Source: Hymenobacter profundi
GTDB taxonomy: Bacteria; Bacteroidota; Bacteroidia; Cytophagales; Hymenobacteraceae
Assembly (NCBI RefSeq): GCF_019334315.1
Contig: NZ_JAHWGL010000009.1
Coordinates: 24,515-88,514 of the forward strand
Reading direction: 5' to 3'
Length of the DNA: 64,000 bases
Under the pieces are notes generated by a model that made no database searches, was not told the DNA's origin, and saw only the letters and a program-made list of their open reading frames with translations. The position numbers were made by a program, and so were the translations under genes. This document shows, piece after piece, positions 42,292-51,834 of the stretch; the first letter of the stretch is position 1, and each line of letters opens with the position of its first letter.

Positions 42292-43371
42292 CTAGGCAGC
42301 AGGCTGCTGGTTATTGGGTAGCGCTACCTCTTCGGGGGGCGTAGCCTGACGGCCTCCAAAGGCCGATACGGCGGCACCCAGCCCTAGACCCAACGCAGCC
42401 AGCAGTGCGGCTTTGGAGAGACCCTCGGCTGCGGCATCGCCAGCCTCACGGGCTTTTTGTTCGGCCTGCACCTTCAGCTGAGCATACTTAGCCTGCGCTT
42501 GTTTGGCCGTTGCAATCCAATTGTCAACAATCTGCTCCGATTCTGCACGGCTCTTACCGGTGCGCTTCATCACCACGTTCACGGCAGCGTCGCGGTCGGC
42601 GGCGTTGCCGATGTTGTCGGCTTTGCTGGTTAGGTTGTCGATGACATCGTCGAAGCTGTCACCAGCCGTCTGCGGATTGGCAGCGGCCTGTCCGGCTTCG
42701 TTTTGTGCCTGGCTACCTGCCGCTCTGGCTTGCCGCTCGATGTTCTCTGGCGCTAGCTCGGCTTTGCCGGTCTGGCGCAACAACAAACGAGCCTGATTCT
42801 TGACATCGCTCAGGTCGATGCCCTGCTCTTTCAGTTCGCTTTTAATGGCATCACCCGCACCGGGGGCCACCGCGGCAATGCCCGAGCCTACCCCCGACAA
42901 GGCCCGTCCGGCCACGCCCGTTACGCCGCCAATAATGCGGCCCACGGCAGTTGTCAGCAAATAAAAAGTGAAGAGCGTCACCACCGACCACGTGAGCAGT
43001 CCGTGGAGCAGCCCGTCGGTACGGCGCGGGATGCCAGCCAAGCGGCTGGCTACCGTTGCGCCCAGGTAGAGCGAGCCCAACGTCGTGACCAGCCACCAAA
43101 TAGCGGCCCCCGTGCTGATGCCGGCCATCGGGTTTTGCTCAGTCAGCGGGTCGATAGTGCCCAGACCGATGCCCAAGCCCAGCAGGCTCAGGGCTAGTTG
43201 AAGAACGATGGCCACCAGCGCCCCCGCAAAGATGGCGCCCCAGGAAATACGTTTGCTGACGGCCAGCATAGATGCTGCATTCTGGTGAACTGGTTCGTGA
43301 ACGCGTGGCGTGGCGAAGGGCACCGCTTGCTCACGGCCCGAACCGGGCGTATTGTTTGTAGTAGATGTCAT
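42292..43371 (-). CDS. Membrane protein with YrzE/PhnA-like region and long helical tail
   Basis: This is a 359-residue protein. After ~45 polar residues come four hydrophobic segments (ISWGAIFAGALVAIVLQLALSLLGLGIGLG, AAIWWLVTTLGSLYLGATVASRLAG, LLHGLLTWSVVTLFTFYLLTTAVG), a pattern seen in membrane proteins often labelled PhnA-like or YrzE-type. A long Ala/Gln-rich helical region follows, with a repeated hint of VMKRTGKSRAESEQIVDNW, and a last helix (ALLAALGLGLGAAVSAFGG). The function is unknown. It is on the same strand as the transaldolase, but with a 219-bp gap. Confidence 0.6.
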   Translation of the reverse strand: MTSTTNNTPGSGREQAVPFATPRVHEPVHQNAASMLAVSKRISWGAIFAGALVAIVLQLALSLLGLGIGLGTIDPLTEQNPMAGISTGAAIWWLVTTLGSLYLGATVASRLAGIPRRTDGLLHGLLTWSVVTLFTFYLLTTAVGRIIGGVTGVAGRALSGVGSGIAAVAPGAGDAIKSELKEQGIDLSDVKNQARLLLRQTGKAELAPENIERQARAAGSQAQNEAGQAAANPQTAGDSFDDVIDNLTSKADNIGNAADRDAAVNVVMKRTGKSRAESEQIVDNWIATAKQAQAKYAQLKVQAEQKAREAGDAAAEGLSKAALLAALGLGLGAAVSAFGGRQATPPEEVALPNNQQPAA

Positions 43372-43891
43372 AGCAGAAGAGGATGAGAAGCCAAAAGCTC
43401 CGATCAGCTGCTTGCAGTAGCGGGGTTGTCGGCGCCTACCAGCAAGCAGAAGTGAAAAAAAGTATGAGCCATCTTACGACTCACACCGCGGCAATGGCAG
43501 TCTTTTCGCTGTTTAATCTTCTGATTATCAAATTTCTAGTATTTATACGGTAGTGCCGTCTGTATTTATTCGGGTTGGGTGCGTATTCGCCGCTAACCAA
43601 GGGTAGCTTCCGTATTTCTACTGGGTAGTAACGGTGGCCGGAGGTGCTTCAGCCATATCGTCAGCTGAATAAGTGTGGATAGGTACAGGTAGTGTGGCGG
43701 CATAAGCCGCTGTTAGCTTATCCGAGCTTGCGTGGAGCTGTGGCTCCTACAAATGCTTTGGCTTTCTAGCATGCTGAGCGTCAGCTGCGCTGGCTAGTAC
43801 CCGTGGCGGGGACGTACACCAGGCTACATACATACAGCTGAAGGGTAGTGAAGGCACCTCAACCGTAGTGCGTCACGAGTGCCCCCTTCGC
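43372..43891. promoter_or_regulatory. Intergenic region with repeated GTATTTAT(A/T)CGG motif
   Basis: No gene is seen. GTATTTATACGG at 43539-43550 and TGTATTTATTCGGG at 43561-43574 lie about 170-200 bp upstream of the membrane protein gene at 42292-43371, so they could act on it. The same words occur at 36789-36833 and 45947-45958. Confidence 0.4.
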
Positions 43892-44974
43892 TCAGGCCGG
43901 CCGGCCAAACTGGTAGAGCACGCGGTAGTGGGAGCGTAGCGCGCCCGCAAAGGACGCATTCTCCAGGTACGGCAAGCCAAATTCGTGTGCTGTCTGCTGG
44001 ACGATGCGCGCCAGGGCAGGGTAGTGGATATGACACACGCGCGGGAATAAGTGGTGCTCGATCTGCCGATTCAGCCCTCCGCAGAGCCAGCTCGCCAACT
44101 GGCTCTGCGGGGCGAAGTTCGCCGTCGTCCGCAACTGGTGGACCGCCCAGGCCTCCTGCACATCCCCCCGCTCATCCGGCACGGGAAAGGCCGTGCCTTC
44201 CACCACGTGAGCCAGTTGAAACACTAGCCCCAGCACAAGACCCATAACCAAGTGCAGCGCAAGAAATCCTACCACCAGTTGCCACCAGCTCAGCGATAGC
44301 ACCAGGTAGGGCACGAGCAGAAACAGTAAGTAATACAGCGCCTTGTAACCAAATAGATTCCAGTATTCCCGACGCGGGTGTGCCGGGGGAGCATACTGGC
44401 CGATGGTGCGCTGAAAGAACTTAACGTAGTCCTTGCGAAATACCCAGGATAGTGAGGCCAAGCCGTAGAGCGGAAAGGCATACCAGTGCTGGTAGCGGTG
44501 CCAGGGGCGCACGGGCTCCTCGGTGCTTAAGCGCAGCAGGCCTGGGGCAACTTCCAGGTCCTCATCATGCCCCACAATGTTGGTGTAGGTGTGGTGCACC
44601 AGGTTGTGCGTCAGGCTCCACACGTAGGGGTTGGCCCCAACCAAGTGAAAGAGCAGGCTGAAGACGTGGTTGACGCGCTTATTGGCGGAAAACGCCCCAT
44701 GAATGGCATCATGGCAAATATTGAAACCGATGAAGGCGCAACAGGCGCCCAGCAGCATCGCCAAACCTAGGCGAATCCAGAGGGAGAAGGGCCCGAATAG
44801 TACGAGCAAGTACACCGTGACAAAGCTGAGCAGCAGGATGATGGTTTTGCGCCACATGGCCCCGTTGGCGTGCCGCGAGAGGTGTTGGGTCGTAAAATAG
44901 GCATCGACACGCTGCCGCACCGTGGCGAAAAAATCAGAATGGGCGACGTTGGTAAAACGGAGTTTGGGGGCCAT
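43892..44974 (-). CDS. Fatty acid (acyl-CoA/linoleoyl-type) desaturase
   Basis: This is a membrane di-iron desaturase. The frame is open to 45124, but the start at 44974 (MAPKLRFTNVAHSDFFATVRQRV) gives the normal N-terminus and 360 residues. The three histidine boxes are HDAIHGAF, HNLVHHTYTN and QIEHHLFPRVCH, which is the front-end/linoleoyl-CoA desaturase pattern. Four hydrophobic helices are seen (LSFVTVYLLVLFGPFSLWI, LAMLLGACCAFIGFNIC, LYYLLFLLVPYLVLSL, LVVGFLALHLVMGLVLGLVF). It would adjust membrane fluidity by introducing a double bond, probably in response to stress or cold. Confidence 0.92.
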   Translation of the reverse strand: MAPKLRFTNVAHSDFFATVRQRVDAYFTTQHLSRHANGAMWRKTIILLLSFVTVYLLVLFGPFSLWIRLGLAMLLGACCAFIGFNICHDAIHGAFSANKRVNHVFSLLFHLVGANPYVWSLTHNLVHHTYTNIVGHDEDLEVAPGLLRLSTEEPVRPWHRYQHWYAFPLYGLASLSWVFRKDYVKFFQRTIGQYAPPAHPRREYWNLFGYKALYYLLFLLVPYLVLSLSWWQLVVGFLALHLVMGLVLGLVFQLAHVVEGTAFPVPDERGDVQEAWAVHQLRTTANFAPQSQLASWLCGGLNRQIEHHLFPRVCHIHYPALARIVQQTAHEFGLPYLENASFAGALRSHYRVLYQFGRPA

Positions 44975-45219
44975 GGAGGGGCGGTGCTTGAAAAAGAAAA
45001 ACGCAGTACCAGGTGCGTAACACGATACACCTGCGCGACCTGCCGCAAGAAAATGGACGAGCTTATGGTAGTGCTGACTCGTCTGGTATAGAAAAACCAA
45101 GTAGGACATAGCGTAGATACACACGCGAAGTCGGGGCGCTAAGAAACTAGCTCAGCGAGGCTACGTTGATTAAGTGCCTGTTACAGAGGCTAGGGAAAGG
45201 AGTATTGGGGGCCACTTGC

Positions 45220-45495
45220 TTATTGGGCGGGCCGGATACCAGGAGGCAACGGAAAGTTGTCTTCCCAGAACGCAGTAGGTTCCTGCCACTCCGGATGGTG
45301 ATTCAGTAGCTGCTGCAACTGGTCCAGGTAGGTCATGGCCAGGAGTAGGGTTCGGCGCCGCTGCTCTATTTTCTGCTCGCTCAGCCGTTCGTTTTCGTGC
45401 GCACACAGCGTGGGCCACTGCTGCTCAGCACGAGCCAACAGGGCACTCAGTTGCTGATTGTAGTCGCCCAGGACGGTCATTAGTAGTTGGCTCAT
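45220..45495 (-). CDS. Small hypothetical protein (91 aa)
   Basis: The 91-residue product is soluble, helical and rich in Gln, Leu and Arg (YNQQLSALLARAEQQWPTLCAHENERLSEQKIEQRRRTLLLAMTYLDQLQQLL), ending in a Trp/Pro-rich tail (WQEPTAFWEDNFPLPPGIRPAQ). I do not recognise a family. Codon use resembles its neighbours, and it is preceded by a normal spacing, so it is probably real. Confidence 0.5.
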   Translation of the reverse strand: MSQLLMTVLGDYNQQLSALLARAEQQWPTLCAHENERLSEQKIEQRRRTLLLAMTYLDQLQQLLNHHPEWQEPTAFWEDNFPLPPGIRPAQ

Positions 45496-45631
45496 CGTCG
45501 AGAATGAAATAACTGTGGAGGAAGCGGTAAGGGTGAAAAGGTGCGGTTGTGCGCCAGCAGTCGCGTTGGTCTAGACCGTCTGTCCGGGGGTAGGGCTTTC
45601 GCTACCAGGCGCGGCTGGTTGGGTCGGCTTA

Positions 45632-45774
45632 GGGCAACTTTTTGTGCGCAGATTGCAAGTCGTCACTCACGGCTTCCTGTTTCAGGATAGACTTGTGCAC
45701 GACGCGGGCTTGGAAGCCGGTTTCGGCGGCTTTTGCCAGAAACAGCTGGGCTACGTTGTTTTGAGGTGAATCAC
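45632..45774 (-). pseudogene. Possible C-terminal gene fragment
   Basis: On the minus strand a frame without a start codon reads RFGDSPQNNVAQLFLAKAAETG, then FQARVVHKSILKQEA, and stops at 45632. It has protein-like composition but begins after a stop (TAG) and has no start. It may be the end of a decayed gene; no family recognised. Confidence 0.3.
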
Positions 45775-45928
45775 CGAAACGATATGTCGCGGCAGATACA
45801 GCTTGAAAACCAGTATACTATTTCAGTAACGCCGCTTTGTGGAATCAAGGTTTTCAAGCACTTACACAAAGGAACTGCTTTTCTGCCCCAGCTTTTCTCC
45901 GCATACATACCCGATTCATCAAGGATGA

Positions 45929-45974
45929 ATACCCAATTAAGTCCCCGTATTTATACGGGGACTTAATTGGGTAT
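45929..45974. repeat. Perfect 22-bp hairpin with a 2-base loop
   Basis: Arms 45929-45950 and 45953-45974 are exact reverse complements separated by TT. The centre, CCCCGTATTTATACGGGG, carries the motif also seen at 43539. The region from 45496 to 46154 holds no clear gene, so this may be a terminator/attenuator, an operator or a palindrome of mobile origin. Confidence 0.85.
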
Positions 45975-46154
45975 AGCCCCAGAGCGTGATGGGGTAGTTT
46001 CCGGGCTGCACTTATGGGACCAGTGCTCTACGGCAGCGTCCGCCTAAGCGGCGGCTATATGGCGCACTATCCAACACTGTCAGAAAAGCCTACCAAGCCT
46101 AGCCACGCGCTACAGCATGGGTCCGAGAAAGGTGGTCAAGTGGCGCATGATCTA

Positions 46155-46808
46155 CTACTGAAGCCATCCTTGCTCCATCGCATACTTAACTAGCGCCGGC
46201 GTATTCTTGACGCCGGTTTTTTCGAGCAAGCTTTGGCGGTGAGTTTCAACGGTACGCCTACTCGTAAAAATCGTATCTGCAATCTGCTGATTAGTCAGTC
46301 CATCGGCCACTAACTGAAGAATTTCGCGTTCACGAGATGTCAAGTAAGAAGCATCTTTCCCCGTGGTTGCTACGCTTTCATCCGCATTGTTCAGCACTTT
46401 GTCGAGGATAGCTAAACTAATCTCTGAGCATAGAAAGCGCTTACCAGCCGCTACCGCCTGAATTGCCGTCACGATTTCAGCCTGATCCGCATTTTTAAGC
46501 ACGTAGCCGTGTGCACCAGCTGCTAATAACTGGCCAACCGTACGTTCGTGCGTCATCATGGAAAGTATCAGGATGCGCAGGTGGGGATACTGCTTTTGCA
46601 GTTCAACGGTGGTAGCGAGCCCATCCAAGACAGGCATATTCAAATCCATCAACACGACATCAGTCGGTACATCAGGCAACTGCGTGAGCAATTCTTGCCC
46701 GTTGGCGGCTTCACCTACCACCTCTACGATGTTGTGCTCCGCCGTTAGCATTGCCCGTAGGCCGCGGCGTACCACCGCATGGTCGTCAACAAGAAAAAGG
46801 CGAATCAT
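46155..46808 (-). CDS. LuxR/NarL-family response regulator, probable partner of the CheB-CheR kinase
   Basis: The protein has 217 residues: a receiver domain with phosphoacceptor Asp55 (VVLMDLNMP) and an output HTH (LTSREREILQLVADGLTNQQIADTIFTSRRTVETHRQSLLEKTGVKN). It is a close paralogue of the regulator at 36079. It lies downstream of the large hybrid kinase gene on the same strand, with 407 bp between them, and that kinase has the HisKA_3-type core that pairs with NarL regulators. The pairing is thus likely but not certain. Confidence 0.92.
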   Translation of the reverse strand: MIRLFLVDDHAVVRRGLRAMLTAEHNIVEVVGEAANGQELLTQLPDVPTDVVLMDLNMPVLDGLATTVELQKQYPHLRILILSMMTHERTVGQLLAAGAHGYVLKNADQAEIVTAIQAVAAGKRFLCSEISLAILDKVLNNADESVATTGKDASYLTSREREILQLVADGLTNQQIADTIFTSRRTVETHRQSLLEKTGVKNTPALVKYAMEQGWLQ

Positions 46809-47215
46809 AATAAGAGCACAAAGGATGTATCCACAGGCGAATTATTTGCCATGGCGCAAAGCAGACCAGTTGTATCAATGCTGCCTGGCAAGTGGACGAT
46901 ATCATAGGGTATACGTAAATCTACCCCCTAGGAGTAACAACATAAGTAAAATCGCAACCATCTTCCTTGGGCAGCCGCCCTACTTAGCCGGATCTGTGCG
47001 CTTGCTAGCGGCGTAGCCAAATTAGCGTCACAAAGGAGGCCCATACGCTTTGGAGCAAGCTAATGGGGTAGTGAAAACAGTACAAGTGAGCCATAAGCTA
47101 GATAGTCTCGTTCGCTCACTTTGCGAGCGTGACTAGGCTGTTCTACCGCATACTAGGTGAAACATATATGCGGTAGCTGAAATAAGCATGTATCCACCAG
47201 CGCAAGTCCTGTACT
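46809..47215. other. Intergenic region between kinase and regulator
   Basis: About 400 bp with no convincing gene. It should hold the promoter of the response regulator. Confidence 0.4.
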
Positions 47216-50200
47216 CTACTTCATGCTTGTTACGGGAATCTGAATGGTTACTTGGGTTCCTACACCAGTAATAGGAATATGTAGGAAAAAGGTACCGTTC
47301 AATAGTTTTACTCGATCCTTAATCGTGCGAAGTCCAATGCCTACCGATTCGCTGGGTTCTGGGCTGATGCCTTTACCGTTGTCACGCACTTTTAAGGTTA
47401 GCTCATTATCCTCCTGTGCCAGCAATATATCAGCCTTGGTTGCCGCCGCGTGTTTCATCACGTTCGTCAACAATTCCTGGCAGATGCGGTAAACTGCAAC
47501 TTCCAAATAGGTTTCCAATCGGTTTTCCAACCCGCTTACTTCGCACTTTACTCGAAGGGCCGTTCGGCTGTACTGCTGACATAAGTCCTGTAAGGATTTA
47601 GCTAAACCAAAATCACTCAACATAGCAGGAACCAGCTCATGTGACACCTTTCTGGTTTCCTGAATAGCTTCATCTAGTAACTGGTTAGCATCCTTAAACA
47701 CATCTCGTGGTACCAGAGCAGCTATTTGATTGAAGTTAAGTTTCGTGGCGAACAGCAGTTGACCCACTCCGTTATGTAACGATTCGGATATACGGCGGCG
47801 CTCTTCTTCTTGCGCATCCAAAATGCCCAGTAACAACGCTTTCTGCTGGTCTAGTCGCATCTGCAAATTTTCCTCTTCTAAGCGTTTCACTTCAGAAACA
47901 TCTAAATCGAGGCCAAGCATTTTCAGTGGTTCTCCTTGCTCATTGCGTAGCACCACCGATTTAATCCGGAAGGTATGGACTTGGTCGTCTACTTGCAGGC
48001 GTAGCGTTTCGTCCAACGGTTCGTGGCGTTCACGAAACTGTTTTACCAGCTTCTGTGCAAGAGACTTATCGGCTTCTATAACATAGTCTAGGTAGATTTC
48101 TGGGCCTATTGGTTGATCGTTAGGTAAGCCAAATAGCCGATACATCCCGGTGCTCCAGGTTATGCTGCCGCTGATAATGTCGTACTCCCAGCTGCCCATC
48201 TGTGCTACCTCCTCAGCCTGCTGCAAGATGGTGAGGTTTCGTTGCAGGGTTTCCGTACTCTGGTGTAGCTGCGCTGTGCGGTCCTGCACCTGTTGCTCCA
48301 GGCCAATGGATACCTGTTCCAGCGCTTGGATAGCTCGGTGCCGCTCTATGAAATCGGCCGCGGTCCAGGCTAGTAAATCAAGTAGTTGCAACTGGTGCTC
48401 GGTCGGGCGGTGAGGCTGGCGAAACTGGTTGCTCAGGACACCTATCACGCCATTGCTACGTGTGATAAGGGGAGTAGACTGCGTAGCCCGAATTCCTTCT
48501 GCTAAAGTAATTTCGCGGTCTTGCGTACCCAGTAAAGGAGCAAAGGTTTCGACATCTTCGATGAGCAGGCGGGTACGGTCACGGCGCACCACATCACAGG
48601 CGGCTCCTGAGTCGGTACGTAGGAAGTGCTGAATAAAAGGGTTGGTTTCGGTGTAGCCTTGGTAGGCATACATTTCCAGCTGCTGGCCATCCTCGCTGAC
48701 CAATTGCACGCAGCCGCGGTCAGTGTGGGTGAAGTCGCAGGCGAGAGCCACCAGCTCTTCCAGGGCCGCTTGCAGGTTGGTTTCGGTGGCCAGCTTGGCG
48801 TGCAGTTCGTGCAGCCGCTGCATGCCGGCCAGGTCAGTGGCCACGGCTTCTTCGGCTTGCTTGCGGGCGCTCATGTCGATGGCATACTCGGCAATGGTGC
48901 CGTCGCCGAGGTCGGCAGACGCAAACATCAGCCAGATGCGGGAGCCATCTTTGCGGAAATACTCTTTCTCGTACGGGCCGCCGCGGCCTGTCTGCCGCAA
49001 CTGCTCCATTACTTGCTGGCTGGCTTCTATATGCTCTGCCGGAGTGAAGTCGAGCCAGGTGAAGGTGCGGGCCTCAAACTCTGAGCGGGTGTACCCTACT
49101 ATCTCCAAGAAGGCATCATTGACCTGGAGCACCGTATTGGTATAGTCAAACGTCAGCATACCTACGCTGGGTACGTTCACCATGCGTTGCAACCGCTGCT
49201 CGCTGGCTTGCAGGGTTTCTTCGGCTCGCTTACGATCGGTGATATCGAACAGCGTGATGACCACGCCCTGAATCCGGTCTTCAGTCGTGCGGTAAGGTAG
49301 GGCTCGCATCAGGAAAGACCGGTGGTCGATGGTTTCTACCTCTCGCTCTAATGGCGTGAGCTTTTGCAATACGGCTTCGGCATCGAGTAGTAAGTCGTCG
49401 TATTGCAGCCGATGAGTAATATGCGAAATAGGGCGGCCATAGTCCGAGGGTATTAGATTGAACAGCTGCTGGGCCGCCGGGGTATACAGCCGAATGCAGA
49501 AAGCACGGTCGAGGAAAATGGTGGCTACTCCGGCCGAGTTGATCAGGTTTTGCAGGTTATTGCTGGTCACGCTGATTTCCTCAATCTTGACTTTCAACTC
49601 CTGGTTGACCGTGCGTAGTTCTTCGTTTATGGATTGTAGCTCTTCCTTGCTGGTTTCCAACTCTTCGGCCGCTGAGCGCAACTCTTCATTCACGGCCTGA
49701 AATTCCTCATTCGACGCCTTTAGCTCCTCGGCCTGGTATTCGTATTGCTCGGCCGAATAGCGCAGTTGGGCCTTCACCTGGAGTAGCTCTTCCTCTAATT
49801 GCCGGGCGAGGGGCGCATCCGACGTCAGCACTACTTTTTCCTCCTCCTGATCTTGTTCGTTGGACTCAAACAAGATCAGGATAAAGCCTTTCGTCGTGTC
49901 GCCTTCTTTGGTAACCGGCTTGACTCGGATGGTCAGCGACTGGCGTTCCCCGTTTTTATTCCATAGGATATTGCGCGCTTCAATAGCGGTTTGCAGTTGC
50001 ACGGCCTGGTGGAGTGCCGAGCGCAGTTCCAAGCGCAGCTCGGGCCGAATGAGCTTGAGCAGGTTCTTGGTGGGCTCGCCGCCCGAGAACTCAAGAAAGC
50101 CGCCTACCTTCTCCGACATGTGCAAGATGTCGTACTCCTCGTTTACGACCAGCGAGGGCGGCGCATATTGCTCCAGCAGCTTCTGGTGCAGCTCCCCCAA

Positions 50201-51751
50201 TGACAAGCGATTTAGTTGCCGGCTTTCCGCCTCGTGCAGCGTCAGGGAGACCGGTTGTGTAGGCTGTAAGCTGGGCACCGATTCGGGTACCGGGTAATGG
50301 GGTAGGGTTACTTCCCGGGCCCGGTAGAGATGGTCCTCCCGGCTAACGGTGGCGTACAAGTCGCTGGCCCCCTCCACGGATTCAGAAGAACCCAAAAATA
50401 AAAAGCCGCCCGGGCGTAGTGCGAAATGAAACGTTTCCATCACCCGTTCCTGTGCCGTAGTGTTGAGGTAGATCAACACATTGCGACAGGTCACCAGATC
50501 GAGACGCGAAAAAGGCGGGTCTTTCAAGAAGTTGTGATTGGCAAACAGCACCATTTCGCGCAGTTCCCGCTGAACGCGGTAGCTGTCGCCTTCTTTGGTA
50601 AAGAAACGTAACAGCCGCTCAGGCGACACATCGGCGGCATCATTGAGTGTGTAGAGCCCCTCGCGGGCGGCCATAATGGCGGCTTCGTCGATATCGGTAG
50701 CGAATATTTGCACACGGGGTGCGTCCAATACTCCCGCAGTTCGTTCGGCCACCAGCATCGCCAGGGAGTAGGCCTCTTCCCCGGTAGCGCAGCCCGCTAC
50801 CCAGATACGTACGGCACTATCCGATTTCTTATTATGAAAAAGAGCCGGCAACACGTCGTGCTCCAAGGCCTGGAAAGGCTTCCTATCCCGGAAGAAATTA
50901 GTCACTGAAATCAGCAGGTCTTTGAGTAGTGCCTGACTTTCCTCCGGGTTTTGGTTCAAAAAGGCAGCGTAGCTCGGCAGATCGGTTAGGCTACGCACGT
51001 TGATGCGGCGTTCAATGCGGCGCAGCAGTGTGGCTTGCTTGTAGTTGGAGAAGTCGTGCCCGGTGCGCACGCGTAGGTGCGTAAATATTTCGCGCAGTGC
51101 CTGCTGTTGCTGCTCCGCCCGGTTTTCGGCTTCCACCGGAATTTCCACTGTGCCCAGACTATTACGGTAGGCTAGTATTCGGCCGGGAATTTCTGCCACC
51201 GGCAGTACCTCATCCACCAGATCGGTTGCTATGGCGTTGCGGGGCATTTCATTAAATTCCGCTTCCCGTGGGTTCTGCGCATACGCAATACCGCCCATTT
51301 CTTTCACTCGCTTCAACCCCATCGAGCCGTTAGCGCCCGTGCCGGATAGCACCACACACACGGCCCGGGACCGGTGGGCATCAGCCAAAGTGCGAAAAAA
51401 GATATCGACGGGCGCCCGCCTCTCTTCTATGTGCAAGTTGAGGGTAGGCACCAGAAAGTCTTCTTCCATCAGCAAATGCTGATTGGGGGACACCACGTAG
51501 ACCTGATTAGGTTCTATTTGCACCTTTTCCGTCACACGCATCACGGGAATGTGAGCTGCCGTTTGCAGCACTTGCGCCAACTGGCTGTCGTGGTCGGGCG
51601 ATAGGTGCAGAATAACGACGTATGCAATATCAGAATCTGCGGGCACGCGCTGGAAGAACTCTCGCAGCGCCTGAATGCCACCGGCCGAGGCCCCTAGACC
51701 CACAATAAGAAAGCCATGTGGCTTTTCGGCCATCAAACCAGTAGATTCCAT
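47216..51751 (-). CDS. CheB-CheR-PAS-GAF hybrid histidine kinase (1511 aa)
   Basis: This is a giant signalling protein. Domain order: CheB methylesterase (about 10-195; GLGASAGGIQALREF, VILHLSPDH, LSGTGANGSMG), CheR N-terminal and SAM-dependent methyltransferase (about 215-480; LLRRIERRINV, VAGCATGEEAYSLAMLV, CRNVLIYLN), a Glu-rich coiled coil (about 640-735), two PAS domains (about 740-985), GAF (about 1005-1160), a third PAS (about 1185-1290) and a HisKA_3/HATPase core (about 1295-1510; His in RRRISESLHNGVGQLL, G-box DNGKGISPEP). No chemoreceptor gene lies nearby, so the methyl chemistry probably does not serve classical chemotaxis. It likely phosphorylates the regulator at 46155. Confidence 0.93.
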   Translation of the reverse strand: MESTGLMAEKPHGFLIVGLGASAGGIQALREFFQRVPADSDIAYVVILHLSPDHDSQLAQVLQTAAHIPVMRVTEKVQIEPNQVYVVSPNQHLLMEEDFLVPTLNLHIEERRAPVDIFFRTLADAHRSRAVCVVLSGTGANGSMGLKRVKEMGGIAYAQNPREAEFNEMPRNAIATDLVDEVLPVAEIPGRILAYRNSLGTVEIPVEAENRAEQQQQALREIFTHLRVRTGHDFSNYKQATLLRRIERRINVRSLTDLPSYAAFLNQNPEESQALLKDLLISVTNFFRDRKPFQALEHDVLPALFHNKKSDSAVRIWVAGCATGEEAYSLAMLVAERTAGVLDAPRVQIFATDIDEAAIMAAREGLYTLNDAADVSPERLLRFFTKEGDSYRVQRELREMVLFANHNFLKDPPFSRLDLVTCRNVLIYLNTTAQERVMETFHFALRPGGFLFLGSSESVEGASDLYATVSREDHLYRAREVTLPHYPVPESVPSLQPTQPVSLTLHEAESRQLNRLSLGELHQKLLEQYAPPSLVVNEEYDILHMSEKVGGFLEFSGGEPTKNLLKLIRPELRLELRSALHQAVQLQTAIEARNILWNKNGERQSLTIRVKPVTKEGDTTKGFILILFESNEQDQEEEKVVLTSDAPLARQLEEELLQVKAQLRYSAEQYEYQAEELKASNEEFQAVNEELRSAAEELETSKEELQSINEELRTVNQELKVKIEEISVTSNNLQNLINSAGVATIFLDRAFCIRLYTPAAQQLFNLIPSDYGRPISHITHRLQYDDLLLDAEAVLQKLTPLEREVETIDHRSFLMRALPYRTTEDRIQGVVITLFDITDRKRAEETLQASEQRLQRMVNVPSVGMLTFDYTNTVLQVNDAFLEIVGYTRSEFEARTFTWLDFTPAEHIEASQQVMEQLRQTGRGGPYEKEYFRKDGSRIWLMFASADLGDGTIAEYAIDMSARKQAEEAVATDLAGMQRLHELHAKLATETNLQAALEELVALACDFTHTDRGCVQLVSEDGQQLEMYAYQGYTETNPFIQHFLRTDSGAACDVVRRDRTRLLIEDVETFAPLLGTQDREITLAEGIRATQSTPLITRSNGVIGVLSNQFRQPHRPTEHQLQLLDLLAWTAADFIERHRAIQALEQVSIGLEQQVQDRTAQLHQSTETLQRNLTILQQAEEVAQMGSWEYDIISGSITWSTGMYRLFGLPNDQPIGPEIYLDYVIEADKSLAQKLVKQFRERHEPLDETLRLQVDDQVHTFRIKSVVLRNEQGEPLKMLGLDLDVSEVKRLEEENLQMRLDQQKALLLGILDAQEEERRRISESLHNGVGQLLFATKLNFNQIAALVPRDVFKDANQLLDEAIQETRKVSHELVPAMLSDFGLAKSLQDLCQQYSRTALRVKCEVSGLENRLETYLEVAVYRICQELLTNVMKHAAATKADILLAQEDNELTLKVRDNGKGISPEPSESVGIGLRTIKDRVKLLNGTFFLHIPITGVGTQVTIQIPVTSMK

Positions 51752-51834
51752 TATGCTTTTTTATTTACGTCAGACCCCAATGGGGTTTCAACCTATGAAA
51801 CAGGTTTGAAAGAATTATGCTGCTCAGGAGTGCG

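Noticed and set aside
45733..45966. 77-codon plus-strand frame in the gap at 45.5-46.2 kb
   Set aside because: Its end lies in the perfect hairpin and its sequence shows no domain; the antisense relic at 45632 looks more protein-like.
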